Source: JBBRQP01 sp038226175
Lineage (GTDB): Bacteria > Cyanobacteriota > Cyanobacteriia > Gloeobacterales > Anthocerotibacteraceae
Direction: 5' to 3'
Assembly (NCBI GenBank): GCA_038226175.1
Contig: JBBRQP010000092.1
Location: 1 to 11,042 of the forward strand
DNA length: 11,042 bases
In this document: positions 1 to 6,369 of the stretch, in pieces
Position numbering within the stretch: the first letter of the stretch is position 1
Layout of the letters: each line of letters starts with the position of its first letter
Translations under genes and position numbers: made by a program
Notes under the pieces: generated by a model
Database searches by the model: none
Seen by the model: the letters and a program-made list of their open reading frames with translations, nothing else
Told to the model about the DNA's origin: nothing

Positions 1-114
1 GAGTAACCAAATAATTTGCAGGTGGGTGCGTTCCACCCCGTCCGTTGCTTGGCGGTAGCGCTTTTCTAATTCTTCCACACTCAGGTGGTTCACAAGACTG
101 AGGTTCTTTACCAT
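1..114 (-). mobile_element. IS630-like transposase, N-terminal fragment (cut by window edge)
   Basis: An open frame runs from an ATG at 114-112 to the window edge, giving 38 codons with no stop. The peptide starts MVKNLSLVNHLSVEELEKRY and continues with RQATDGVERTHLQIIWLL. This LSVEELEKRYR...VERTHLQIIWLLAQG-type start is what I know from the helix-turn-helix N-terminus of cyanobacterial IS630 (Tc1/mariner-like) transposases. The helix-turn-helix core and the DDE catalytic domain would lie outside the window, so I cannot tell whether the gene is intact. The left flank of the element probably ends somewhere in 115-155, but I could not find a convincing terminal repeat because the other end is not visible. 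The alternative is a stand-alone HTH protein of the same family. Confidence 0.68.
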
Positions 115-154
115 ACCTTATTCTATAAGCGGAAAGTGTATTAGTCATTGTATT

Positions 155-265
155 TTTCAAACAGTCCGGATGCTGGCTAGTTCCTATCGCAATCGTCGTC
201 GCTTCGGTTTGCCTCTGATGGCTAAGCTCTATAACTTTGAGCTGACCCTTCCTGCTCTAGCATGA
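155..265 (+). pseudogene. C-terminal remnant of an IS5-type DDE transposase
   Basis: A plus-strand frame read through 155-265 ends at TGA 263-265 and gives FQTVRMLASSYRNRRRFG followed by LPLMAKLYNFELTLPALA. The order YRNRRRFGL...LYNFEL matches what I recall from the C-terminus of IS5/IS1031-like transposases, where a basic YRNRRKRFGLRFNLIAGIYN-type stretch closes the DDE domain. Only about 36 codons are recognisable. No catalytic residues remain and no start or upstream domain is present, so this is a dead fragment. It is opposite in strand to the IS630-like fragment beside it, which suggests one element landed in or next to the other. The family call rests on this short motif alone. Confidence 0.5.
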
Positions 266-279
266 TTCGTGTAAGAGGT

Positions 280-1047
280 CTATTCAAATAACTTCGGTGC
301 ATAGCCCACATCGACCAAGCTCAGACCACCAGGAGGTGCCAGTAAGTGAACTTTTTCGCGGTCTTTCATCTGCCAGATGCGGATGAACTCAGTCACGCTT
401 ATTTCACCTGCACCTACCGCCACCACCAAAGCCGTAAGCAAGCGCATCATACCGTAGAGAAAACTCAGCGCACGGACACGAATGTAGACAATCGCCCCTT
501 CACGGTGACAGCCGACTTGCTGGATTTGCACTTTGCTGTGGGGGCGACTACTGCCAGCCAGCTGCAAGGCAAAGAGGTCATGATTGCCCAAGAGTGACCC
601 AAGAGCCTGCGCCATGAGAGTTTCATCTAAGGGGGCTTTGTAGTAAAACCAACTACGCTCGTGCCATGCCAGATCGGGCAATTGGGAATTATAAATCGTG
701 TAAATATATTCTCGCCAGGTTGCACTAAAACGAGCATGCCAAGGCGGCACTACGCAGCACGCTTGTTGAACTATTAGGGTAGTGGGTAGCTTTTTATTGA
801 TAATTAGAGGCCATTTCTCGATTGGAATCGGACTATTGGTATCAAAATGAACTACTTGCCCACTAGCATGAACCCCGGTATCAGTGCGGCCAGCACCGTA
901 AGTTATCACAGGATGACCGCAAATACGTTCGAGTGCCTGCTCCAATGCTCCTTGGACGGTGCACTGTTTGAGCTGACGTTGGAAACCAGAAAAATGAGTC
1001 CCCCAATATTGAACTCGTAGGGCGATACGACGGTGCTCGAAGGTCAT
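280..1047 (-). CDS. truA: tRNA pseudouridine(38-40) synthase TruA
   Basis: TruA converts uridines 38, 39 and 40 in the anticodon arm of many tRNAs to pseudouridine in the cytoplasm. From the ATG at 1047 the protein is 255 residues and starts MTFEHRRIALRVQYWGTHFS, the usual TruA opening (RIAL.VQY.GT.F.G.QRQ). The catalytic aspartate is in GAGRTDTGVHA (about D56). WHARFSATWREYIY, LLGNHDLFA, the FLYGMMRLL segment and the final APPGGLSLVDVGYAP follow in the expected order. The frame is open to an earlier ATG at 1137, adding 30 residues that do not resemble TruA, so I prefer 1047. I see no clear Shine-Dalgarno at either start. The gene lies alone between transposase debris and a DHH gene, whereas in many cyanobacteria truA sits in the rpoA-rplQ-truA-rplM ribosomal cluster. 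The sequence looks intact though rather diverged (for example S where FLYG is normally preceded by G). Confidence 0.93.
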   Translation of the reverse strand: MTFEHRRIALRVQYWGTHFSGFQRQLKQCTVQGALEQALERICGHPVITYGAGRTDTGVHASGQVVHFDTNSPIPIEKWPLIINKKLPTTLIVQQACCVVPPWHARFSATWREYIYTIYNSQLPDLAWHERSWFYYKAPLDETLMAQALGSLLGNHDLFALQLAGSSRPHSKVQIQQVGCHREGAIVYIRVRALSFLYGMMRLLTALVVAVGAGEISVTEFIRIWQMKDREKVHLLAPPGGLSLVDVGYAPKLFE

Positions 1048-1271
1048 AGCAAGATTAAAAACTCTTGTGATCAGCAGTTTGAAGTATAGGGGTTTGCTCA
1101 GGAGATTGCCAAGACCTGAAAAACTCTTGGGAGCCATAGCGCGCTTGCCCTGATTGAGGGCTAAATCCTTAAGCTGGGTATGTAGCGAAGAGAAAAAGCA
1201 TTATTTTGATCCTAAAAGCATTGCTTTCATCCAGAGTGCCTTGGTTTTGCACACTTGGAGCATAGGAGCTT
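1048..1271. other. Intergenic gap between DHH gene and truA
   Basis: This gap separates two minus-strand genes; its first 90 bases are also open in the truA frame. It contains the direct repeat AAAAGCATT (1194-1202 and 1214-1222) and a 5-bp hairpin AAAGC-ATT-GCTTT (1215-1227). On the minus strand, AAAGCA can alternatively pair with a TGCTTTTT farther downstream, which could make a weak terminator for the DHH gene. No convincing promoter was found for truA. No small gene is evident. Confidence 0.3.
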
Positions 1272-2387
1272 TCAATTATCCGGGTCGATGAGACGGGCTA
1301 ATTTTTGTTTAATTTGGAGGGCATAGGCTTGCCATTTGAGGTGGCTGTAGTCGGTATCATCGATGAATCCGGTCAGAAAGCCAATTGGGATCTCAAAACC
1401 ACCAGCGCGTTGTCGTCCGCCACCGAAATAGCGTCCTTGGGGGTCACGCCCGAGCGTCGCTTTGAGAAATTCATCGGGGTCTAAAGTGATTTTGTTGGTT
1501 CGCAAAGAGCCGGTCAAGACTTCACGTTCATCTTCACTGGTCAAAATACCAAAGACAATCGCGGTATGAATATTTTCTTCGGTAAGTAAAAAATCAGCAG
1601 CTTGGGGGATAGCATCACGGTCACTGTAATGGAGATATTCCACCCCTGCCACCGAAAACCCGTGTAAAATCTCTCGATTGGCGAGCGCCCGTTCGATCAC
1701 TTCCATCACTTGACGGGAGCGAGAACTTTGCAAAATCGCTTGGAGTAACTTGGCATCATAAAACCGACTGAGATAGGCCGCCGCTGCAAAATCATCTTCA
1801 CTCGCCGTGAGTAGATTGATAGTTTCTGAACGCAAGCCATGCATCAAAGCTGTTGCCACTTTGACATGTTCGGCGCTTTGAGTCGTGAGATGCAAAAATA
1901 GTCCTGATTGCAAATATTGACAGATCATGGTGGCGGTTGCCCCTTGTTGGGGACGAATATCCATGAATTCTGCGCTCAAATTTTCTTGCAGTTGATGGTG
2001 ATCAACTACGGCAATCAGCGGGATTTTGGCCTGAAGAACGGTTTCTAGGCTCTGGGTGGTAGTGCCTTGGTTATCTAGTAAGACGGCACCCTGATAGTTT
2101 TCTAGTTGACCCTGGACTTTTTGCCAACGTTGGAGGGGCAAATTGGTAAGTTTAACGAGGGTTACATTTTCTTGGTGACTCAAAACTCCGGCATAGACAA
2201 TATCTACGGTGATTTCAAAGGTTTGGCAGATCAATCGCCAAGCCCAAGCGGCTGAGAGGGCATCTGGGTCAGGAAAGTCTTGGAGCAAAATGAGATGCCG
2301 TTCTTGCCGATGTTGCGCCAAAATTTCATGTAAGCGTTCAGATTGAGTTTTGGAAGATTGACCTTTTACCAATGCGCCTGTTGTCAT
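1272..2387 (-). CDS. DHH-DHHA1 family phosphoesterase (NrnA/RecJ-like)
   Basis: This 371-residue cytoplasmic protein belongs to the DHH superfamily of metal-dependent phosphoesterases, whose members degrade nanoRNA, cyclic dinucleotides or single-stranded DNA. Visible motifs in order are DFPDPDALSAAW (residues 37-48, motif I aspartates D40 and D42), AVLLDNQG (motif II, D105), VVDHHQ (motif III, 128-132), a helical linker with ASEDD near 195-199, and a C-terminal DHHA1 domain with GSLRT (293-297) and FGGGRQRAGGFEIP (321-334). The last replaces the more usual GGGH with GGGR, which I believe is common in the cyanobacterial group with FPDPDA. The length fits a stand-alone NrnA-like enzyme rather than full RecJ. 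The start is the ATG at 2387; no Shine-Dalgarno is obvious. It is divergent from leuD across a 167-bp gap. Substrate cannot be decided from sequence. Confidence 0.88.
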   Translation of the reverse strand: MTTGALVKGQSSKTQSERLHEILAQHRQERHLILLQDFPDPDALSAAWAWRLICQTFEITVDIVYAGVLSHQENVTLVKLTNLPLQRWQKVQGQLENYQGAVLLDNQGTTTQSLETVLQAKIPLIAVVDHHQLQENLSAEFMDIRPQQGATATMICQYLQSGLFLHLTTQSAEHVKVATALMHGLRSETINLLTASEDDFAAAAYLSRFYDAKLLQAILQSSRSRQVMEVIERALANREILHGFSVAGVEYLHYSDRDAIPQAADFLLTEENIHTAIVFGILTSEDEREVLTGSLRTNKITLDPDEFLKATLGRDPQGRYFGGGRQRAGGFEIPIGFLTGFIDDTDYSHLKWQAYALQIKQKLARLIDPDN

Positions 2388-2554
2388 GCCTGACGGACTC
2401 CCGCGCTATACCAGCGATGCGAAGTAGCTTTCTCTATTGTACTCAATATGAATAGTGCCTCATTTGCCACGTCTGTTGGTTTCTGATTTTAGCTAGCGTT
2501 TGGCTGAATCCATCAACTCAAAACAGTATAATAAAGCTCTCTCTTTTTTGTCCT
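2388..2554. promoter_or_regulatory. Divergent promoter region, DHH gene / leuD
   Basis: This 167-bp gap must hold promoters for both flanking genes. For leuD there is a perfect -10 box TATAAT at 2527-2532, with no good -35 box at the normal distance (TGAATC at 2505-2510 is weak). That would place transcription start near 2539, leaving a very short leader of about 15 nt before the leuD ATG. For the DHH gene, TACAAT on the minus strand (plus coordinates 2436-2441) is a candidate -10, also with a poor -35. No operator palindrome was recognised. Confidence 0.5.
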
Positions 2555-3160
2555 ATGAACCCCACTCTAACCGCTGACCAAAGCTGCGTTACTGACATTA
2601 CTGGGCAAGGTGTACCCCTAGTCGGTAATGATATCGATACAGACCGGATTATTCCAGCTCGCTTTTTGCGCTGTGTAACTTTTGATGGCTTGGGTGCTTC
2701 GGTTTTTGCTGATGACCGGACGAGTGGCGGACATCCTTTTGATCAAGCCGATTATCAGGGCGCAACTATTTTGGTAGTTAACCGCAATTTTGGCTGTGGT
2801 TCTAGTCGTGAACATGCACCCCAAGCTCTAGCCAAATGGGGCATTAAAGCAATTATCGGCGAGAGTTTTGCGGAAATATTTTTTGGCAATTGTGTGGCAA
2901 TGGGCTTGCCTTGTGTGACGGCTAACGAAGAAACCGTACAGGTATTACAACAGCTACTCACTCAAGACCCGGCGGCATCTATCACAATAGATTTGACTGA
3001 TTTACAAGTTAAAACCAAAGACTTTACAGCACCACTATTTATGAACGAAGGTGCGCGCCAAATGTTTGTAACGGGTGTCTGGGATGCTTGTGGACAACTC
3101 GTGGCACAAACAGAAAATATTAGGCTCACCGCAACAAACTTACCCTATATGCACTGGTAA
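2555..3160 (+). CDS. leuD: 3-isopropylmalate dehydratase small subunit (LeuD)
   Basis: LeuD pairs with LeuC to form the cytoplasmic isopropylmalate isomerase, which converts 2-isopropylmalate to 3-isopropylmalate in leucine synthesis. The 201-residue product has the aconitase small-subunit swivel-domain motifs: GNDIDTDRIIPARFL at residues 24-38, NFGCGSSREHAPQAL at 78-92 and SFAEIFFGNCVAMGLP at 104-119. Length is normal for a cyanobacterial LeuD. The ATG at 2555 gives the expected short N-terminal extension; no Shine-Dalgarno is seen, and the leader from the -10 box at 2527-2532 is short. leuC is not in the window, so the two subunits are encoded apart or leuC is elsewhere. The next gene starts 8 bp after the stop, which implies cotranscription. 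Confidence 0.95.
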   Translation: MNPTLTADQSCVTDITGQGVPLVGNDIDTDRIIPARFLRCVTFDGLGASVFADDRTSGGHPFDQADYQGATILVVNRNFGCGSSREHAPQALAKWGIKAIIGESFAEIFFGNCVAMGLPCVTANEETVQVLQQLLTQDPAASITIDLTDLQVKTKDFTAPLFMNEGARQMFVTGVWDACGQLVAQTENIRLTATNLPYMHW

Positions 3161-3168
3161 CTACTCTC

Positions 3169-3618
3169 ATGAATGAAACACCGCACCTATTAACCGCAGC
3201 CACCATCAAACAGCTCACGGAAACTCAACGGGTACATCCGCTCAATCCTAGGGCTATCCGCCAGACAAAATCTCTCGGGGATATTTTGGGAATGCAGCGC
3301 TTGGGTATACATTTGGTGCGGGTGGCTCCCGGTGATGAGACGACGGAGTTTCACTTACATTATGAGGAAGAAGAGTTCATTTATATTCTCTCTGGTCAAG
3401 GTATGGCGCGGATTGGTGATACGGAATATGAGGTAGGTGCGGGGGATTTTATGGGTTTCACGGCACCTTCCTTACCCCACACGCTAAAAAATTCTGGCAC
3501 AGAGGATTTGGTCTATCTTGTGGGCGGTGAGCGTCGTCCCTACGAAAAAGTAGACTATCCACAGGCCAAAAAACGGCTATTTCGTATTCATGAGGAACGA
3601 ATTTATAAGGACTTGTAG
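3169..3618 (+). CDS. Cupin domain protein
   Basis: This 149-residue protein is a single-domain cupin (small beta-barrel). Cupin motif 1 is PGDETTEFHLHYEEEEF (residues 54-70), with metal-ligand candidates H62, H64 and E68 or E69 and the closing G75. Motif 2 is GDFMGFTAPSLPHTLKN (92-108), with the third histidine H104. All four usual metal ligands are therefore present, so an active metal site is likely; the substrate is unknown. A 45-residue N-terminal region precedes the barrel, and the C-terminus (VDYPQAKKRLFRIHEERIYKDL) is basic. It begins 8 bp after leuD and is probably cotranscribed with it. No direct part in leucine synthesis is known to me; it could be an isomerase, a dioxygenase-like protein or a sugar-binding protein. 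Confidence 0.85.
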   Translation: MNETPHLLTAATIKQLTETQRVHPLNPRAIRQTKSLGDILGMQRLGIHLVRVAPGDETTEFHLHYEEEEFIYILSGQGMARIGDTEYEVGAGDFMGFTAPSLPHTLKNSGTEDLVYLVGGERRPYEKVDYPQAKKRLFRIHEERIYKDL

Positions 3619-3647
3619 TTAATATTTGAAAATAAAGAGGATCAATT

Positions 3648-3983
3648 ATGAAATATGAACCAGTAACACCAGTTTCCCGGTTAGATGCAGAAGCTGCATT
3701 TGCTATCTGCGAGCCAACTAGCATCTGTGCCGCATTATTAGGGTTAACTTACTATGATTCAGACTGGAACTTAGTTCAAAATCTGTGTATAAAATTTGTT
3801 GAAAACTCCAAAAACCAAGAAATTCGTAGTTTAGCTGTGACTTGTCTAGGCCATCTAGTCCATATTCATGGCAAGTTAGATACTCAGAAAGTCATCCCAT
3901 TACTCAAAAGTTTGCAGAATGACCCACAGATTAGAGGCAGAGTACAAGATGCTTTAGATGATATTGAGATGTTTGTGAAGTAA
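3648..3983 (+). CDS. Small HEAT-like helical-repeat protein
   Basis: The product is 111 residues, acidic and mostly helical, with no signal peptide or membrane segment. Residues 40-70 (WNLVQNLCIKFVEN...EIRSLAVTCLGH) and 78-109 (LDTQKVIPLLKSL...VQDALDDIEMF) read as HEAT-type helix pairs. A pattern like W..VQ..C..F...IR.LA..CLGH...IHG.LD...V...L is familiar to me from small proteins of unknown role in many bacteria, some found beside toxin or contact-inhibition genes, so an immunity or adaptor role is possible but unproven. The start is well supported: AGAGG at 3636-3640 lies 7 bp before the ATG. The gap of 29 bp from the cupin gene allows cotranscription, but the gene is more AT-rich than leuD and looks like the beginning of an accessory stretch. 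Confidence 0.75.
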   Translation: MKYEPVTPVSRLDAEAAFAICEPTSICAALLGLTYYDSDWNLVQNLCIKFVENSKNQEIRSLAVTCLGHLVHIHGKLDTQKVIPLLKSLQNDPQIRGRVQDALDDIEMFVK

Positions 3984-4026
3984 CACCCACAAACGGATAG
4001 TTTTGAAGCAGAGGCACAATTACATC

Positions 4027-4107
4027 ATGCCGATTGACCATGACCAGCTTTTCAAGCAACTGCTATCCACTTTTTTCCCAGAACAAAGGAAAGGTTTTGT
4101 CTGCTGA
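4027..4107 (+). pseudogene. Rpn-family (PD-(D/E)XK) nuclease gene remnant
   Basis: A 26-codon frame from the ATG at 4027 to TGA 4105-4107 begins MPIDHDQLFKQLLSTFF and ends PEQRKGFVC. The opening is nearly identical to the N-terminus I know from cyanobacterial Rpn/DUF4351-type proteins (MPIDHDxLFKELLxTFFxEFxELFFPE). Here STFF is followed directly by PEQ, as if the stretch between two FF-containing segments had been deleted, and the frame then stops. The rest of the gene is gone and nothing of it is recognisable up to the Uma2 gene at 4164. The remainder of the 3984-4163 gap shows no other gene. Confidence 0.55.
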
Positions 4108-4163
4108 ACTTCAATCGCAGGCATTCATGCGCTACCTTAAGAACAGCCCTTTAGGAGGCCATC

Positions 4164-4889
4164 ATGCCGGAAAATACCGTACTTGAGGTCTTGCCCGATA
4201 TTTCTGAGATTGCCATCGAGGATGGTACTCCTGTGAACAATATTTTTTCTGAGAAGCAACAACGCCTATTAACCGAGGTACTTTTTACGGCAACCCAGGT
4301 CGGAGAACTGCCTGCTTTATTTGCTGCCGCCAACGTAGGAATTTTTTATGGTCTACATCAACCACCCTTGGTTCCTGACGTACTCTTGGCTTTGGATATT
4401 ACCTTGACACTAGATTTTCGACGCAAAGCCAATCGTTCTTATTTTGTATGGGAGTTTGGTAAAGTTCCTGATTTGGTCATCGAAATTGTCTCCAACCGTG
4501 AAGGCAACGAGCTAGGCAGTAAATTGTCTGATTATGCTCGTCTTGGTATCGCTTATTATGTGGTGTTCGATCCGCTACGTTTACTGAGTTCCTCACCGCT
4601 GAAAGTATATGAGTTGCATGTGGGTGCATATCAAGAACGCAATGATGGTTGGCTAGAGCGGGTGAATTTAGGCGTCAAGTTATGGGAAGGAAAATTTGAG
4701 GAACATACGGAAACTTGGTTGCGATGGTGTAACGAGCGCGGTGAACTTTTGCCGACGGGGCTAGAACGGGCGGAGTATGAAAAGCAACGGGCGGAGCGCG
4801 AACAACAACGCGCTACATCCGCTGAAGCTAAGAGTAGCCGCTTAGCAGAGCACCTGCGCTCCCTTGGCATTGATCCCGATACACTTTAA
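4164..4889 (+). CDS. Uma2 family (DUF820) putative endonuclease
   Basis: This 241-residue protein carries a Uma2 (DUF820) restriction-endonuclease-like fold, a family very abundant in cyanobacteria and of unsettled function. The PD-(D/E)XK-type residues are in LVPDVLLALD (D72) and VPDLVIEIVS (D103, E107). K120 lies in NELGSKLSDYARLGIAYYVVFDP, which is the usual continuation of the fold. Residues about 195-240 are strongly charged (EYEKQRAEREQQRATSAEAK...), a predicted coiled-coil tail typical of the cyanobacterial subgroup. The start is set by AGGAGG at 4153-4158, 5 bp before the ATG. It is convergent with the P-loop ATPase gene, with only 37 bp between the stops. Known members are often encoded in many copies per genome; a link to the neighbouring module is not shown. 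Confidence 0.87.
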   Translation: MPENTVLEVLPDISEIAIEDGTPVNNIFSEKQQRLLTEVLFTATQVGELPALFAAANVGIFYGLHQPPLVPDVLLALDITLTLDFRRKANRSYFVWEFGKVPDLVIEIVSNREGNELGSKLSDYARLGIAYYVVFDPLRLLSSSPLKVYELHVGAYQERNDGWLERVNLGVKLWEGKFEEHTETWLRWCNERGELLPTGLERAEYEKQRAEREQQRATSAEAKSSRLAEHLRSLGIDPDTL

Positions 4890-4926
4890 CCACAAGTAGC
4901 CAGCTATTGCCTAGGGTGAAGTAACG

Positions 4927-6369
4927 CTATGTCGTCTTAGGTACTGGCTTAACACCACCTTTACGTCCAAGCTGAAATCCAACACGATATAAATCTGGCA
5001 TATTCACTCGACCATCTTTCATGTGCTCGAAAATACCTAATGATTCAAGGTCTCCTCTCACGCCCTCAGGACCATTTTCAAGATGTTCGGGAGGTAAACG
5101 ATTCTCAGTGTACTTACTTTTATCGAGTGCCCTATCATCATCATTCCAACGCCTTTCAATTACTGAAAATTCACATGGTACTGTTAAGCTTTCCAGTGGA
5201 GACATTAGATAATCAATCCAAGGGTAGTCTTCTCTAAGTTCATCGATCCGAATTTTAGATGCTTTCTGCACTCCCCTTTTAATACTGTCATAGTGTAAAG
5301 GAAATTCATGCTCTGTAAAACGACGGCTGTCTTCCGCAGCTTCACGAATAGCAGCTATAAAAGAACGTGGAGATACGAGTCTCTTTCCATCAGCTAGATG
5401 GTTTACCACCCAAGTGTAAGTTTTACCGCGTCTTGCTTCCTTTCCCATAAACTCCCCAGCTAATCCGCCGAAAACTTTTCGCTGAATCTTTTCATCACGG
5501 CGCATTTCATCTGGAAGTTTGAATACTCCCTCCTCATCTGAAGTGACCATAAACTCTGAGGTATCTTGAAATATTTTGCGAAGACTGTCATCGGCTCCAT
5601 TGATCAAATACTGCCACAGCAAACCATGCAAATCTATACTTCCCCAAGTTAACTTGACAGATGTTGCCAAAATTTTTGAGGCATCAGGAAAATTTTTGAT
5701 CTTACGTCCCTCATATTGATCTTCACGCAAAAAAACTTTTGCATGAATATGATCAAATGGTTTGAGGTAGAGCACGAAACGCAATAAGTCGCGCACTATA
5801 TTATCCATTTCACGCCAATCCATGCTAGCTCGATCTAAAGCATCAAACAAAAGTAAGGCATGTTCATCCTTGCCCCTCAACAAAGAGTTGGCTTTTTCCA
5901 TAATTTTTGCAAAGCGTTCAGGATCACTCTTGACCCAGGTTAGAGTGCTTTCCCAAGTATCTAAGGGGATATGCTCGTCCTCCATTAACTTACTAAGCCA
6001 TCGAGCTGTGACTGCTCGCCAAACATATAAAGGCTCGTGTTTATTTTCGACTAAGGACTGAAAAGTTGTCATATCAGGAAATAATTGAATATTTGACTTC
6101 TCCCCATAGCCAGCACCAACTAAGGAAAGACTAGGTAAATCCTTTACAGAATTTGCTAACGCCTTACGGATGGTTTCATCTTGAAGAGCTGCACACCAAA
6201 AACTCTTACCAACACCACGCGCGCCTATTACTAAACTTGTTTCTAAAGCAAGTGCTTTAACATGAGCACTAGGAAGATAAATCTCTTTTAGTTTTGGCGT
6301 GGCTCCACTCAGAGATGTTTCTAATGGTAATGCATCAACAATGGCACGACGAATATCATTTGCGTTCAT
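4927..6369 (-). CDS. P-loop ATPase, third gene of the HEPN-like / KGGVGR operon
   Basis: The 480-residue product has Walker A GARGVGKS (residues 49-56, K55) and Walker B HALLLFDALDR (170-180, D176), followed about 30 residues later by HAKVFLREDQYE, which sits where a sensor strand is expected. This is a STAND/AAA-like nucleoside triphosphatase; I do not recognise a named family. An N-terminal 45 residues precede the P-loop. The C-terminal 250 residues are charged and probably helical (GLAGEFMGKEARRGKTYTW, SPRSFIAAIREAAEDSRRF) and could serve as sensor or recruitment surface. No membrane segment or signal peptide is seen. Its ATG overlaps the stop of the KGGVGR ATPase gene by ATGA (6369-6366), so its translation is probably coupled to that gene and may fall if the upstream TAG ends translation early. 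Defence function is inference only. Confidence 0.8.
   Translation of the reverse strand: MNANDIRRAIVDALPLETSLSGATPKLKEIYLPSAHVKALALETSLVIGARGVGKSFWCAALQDETIRKALANSVKDLPSLSLVGAGYGEKSNIQLFPDMTTFQSLVENKHEPLYVWRAVTARWLSKLMEDEHIPLDTWESTLTWVKSDPERFAKIMEKANSLLRGKDEHALLLFDALDRASMDWREMDNIVRDLLRFVLYLKPFDHIHAKVFLREDQYEGRKIKNFPDASKILATSVKLTWGSIDLHGLLWQYLINGADDSLRKIFQDTSEFMVTSDEEGVFKLPDEMRRDEKIQRKVFGGLAGEFMGKEARRGKTYTWVVNHLADGKRLVSPRSFIAAIREAAEDSRRFTEHEFPLHYDSIKRGVQKASKIRIDELREDYPWIDYLMSPLESLTVPCEFSVIERRWNDDDRALDKSKYTENRLPPEHLENGPEGVRGDLESLGIFEHMKDGRVNMPDLYRVGFQLGRKGGVKPVPKTT

Noticed and set aside
346..597. Plus-strand frame of 83 codons inside truA
   Set aside because: It is antisense to the catalytic and C-terminal part of TruA, and the peptide resembles no family; an opposite-strand shadow.
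1194..1222. Direct repeat AAAAGCATT x2 as a binding-site pair
   Set aside because: Only nine AT-rich bases repeated 20 bp apart in an intergenic gap; easily expected by chance.
2500..2532. TTGGCT at 2500-2505 as -35 box paired with TATAAT
   Set aside because: The spacer would be 21 bp, too long for a normal sigma-70 promoter; only the -10 box is kept.
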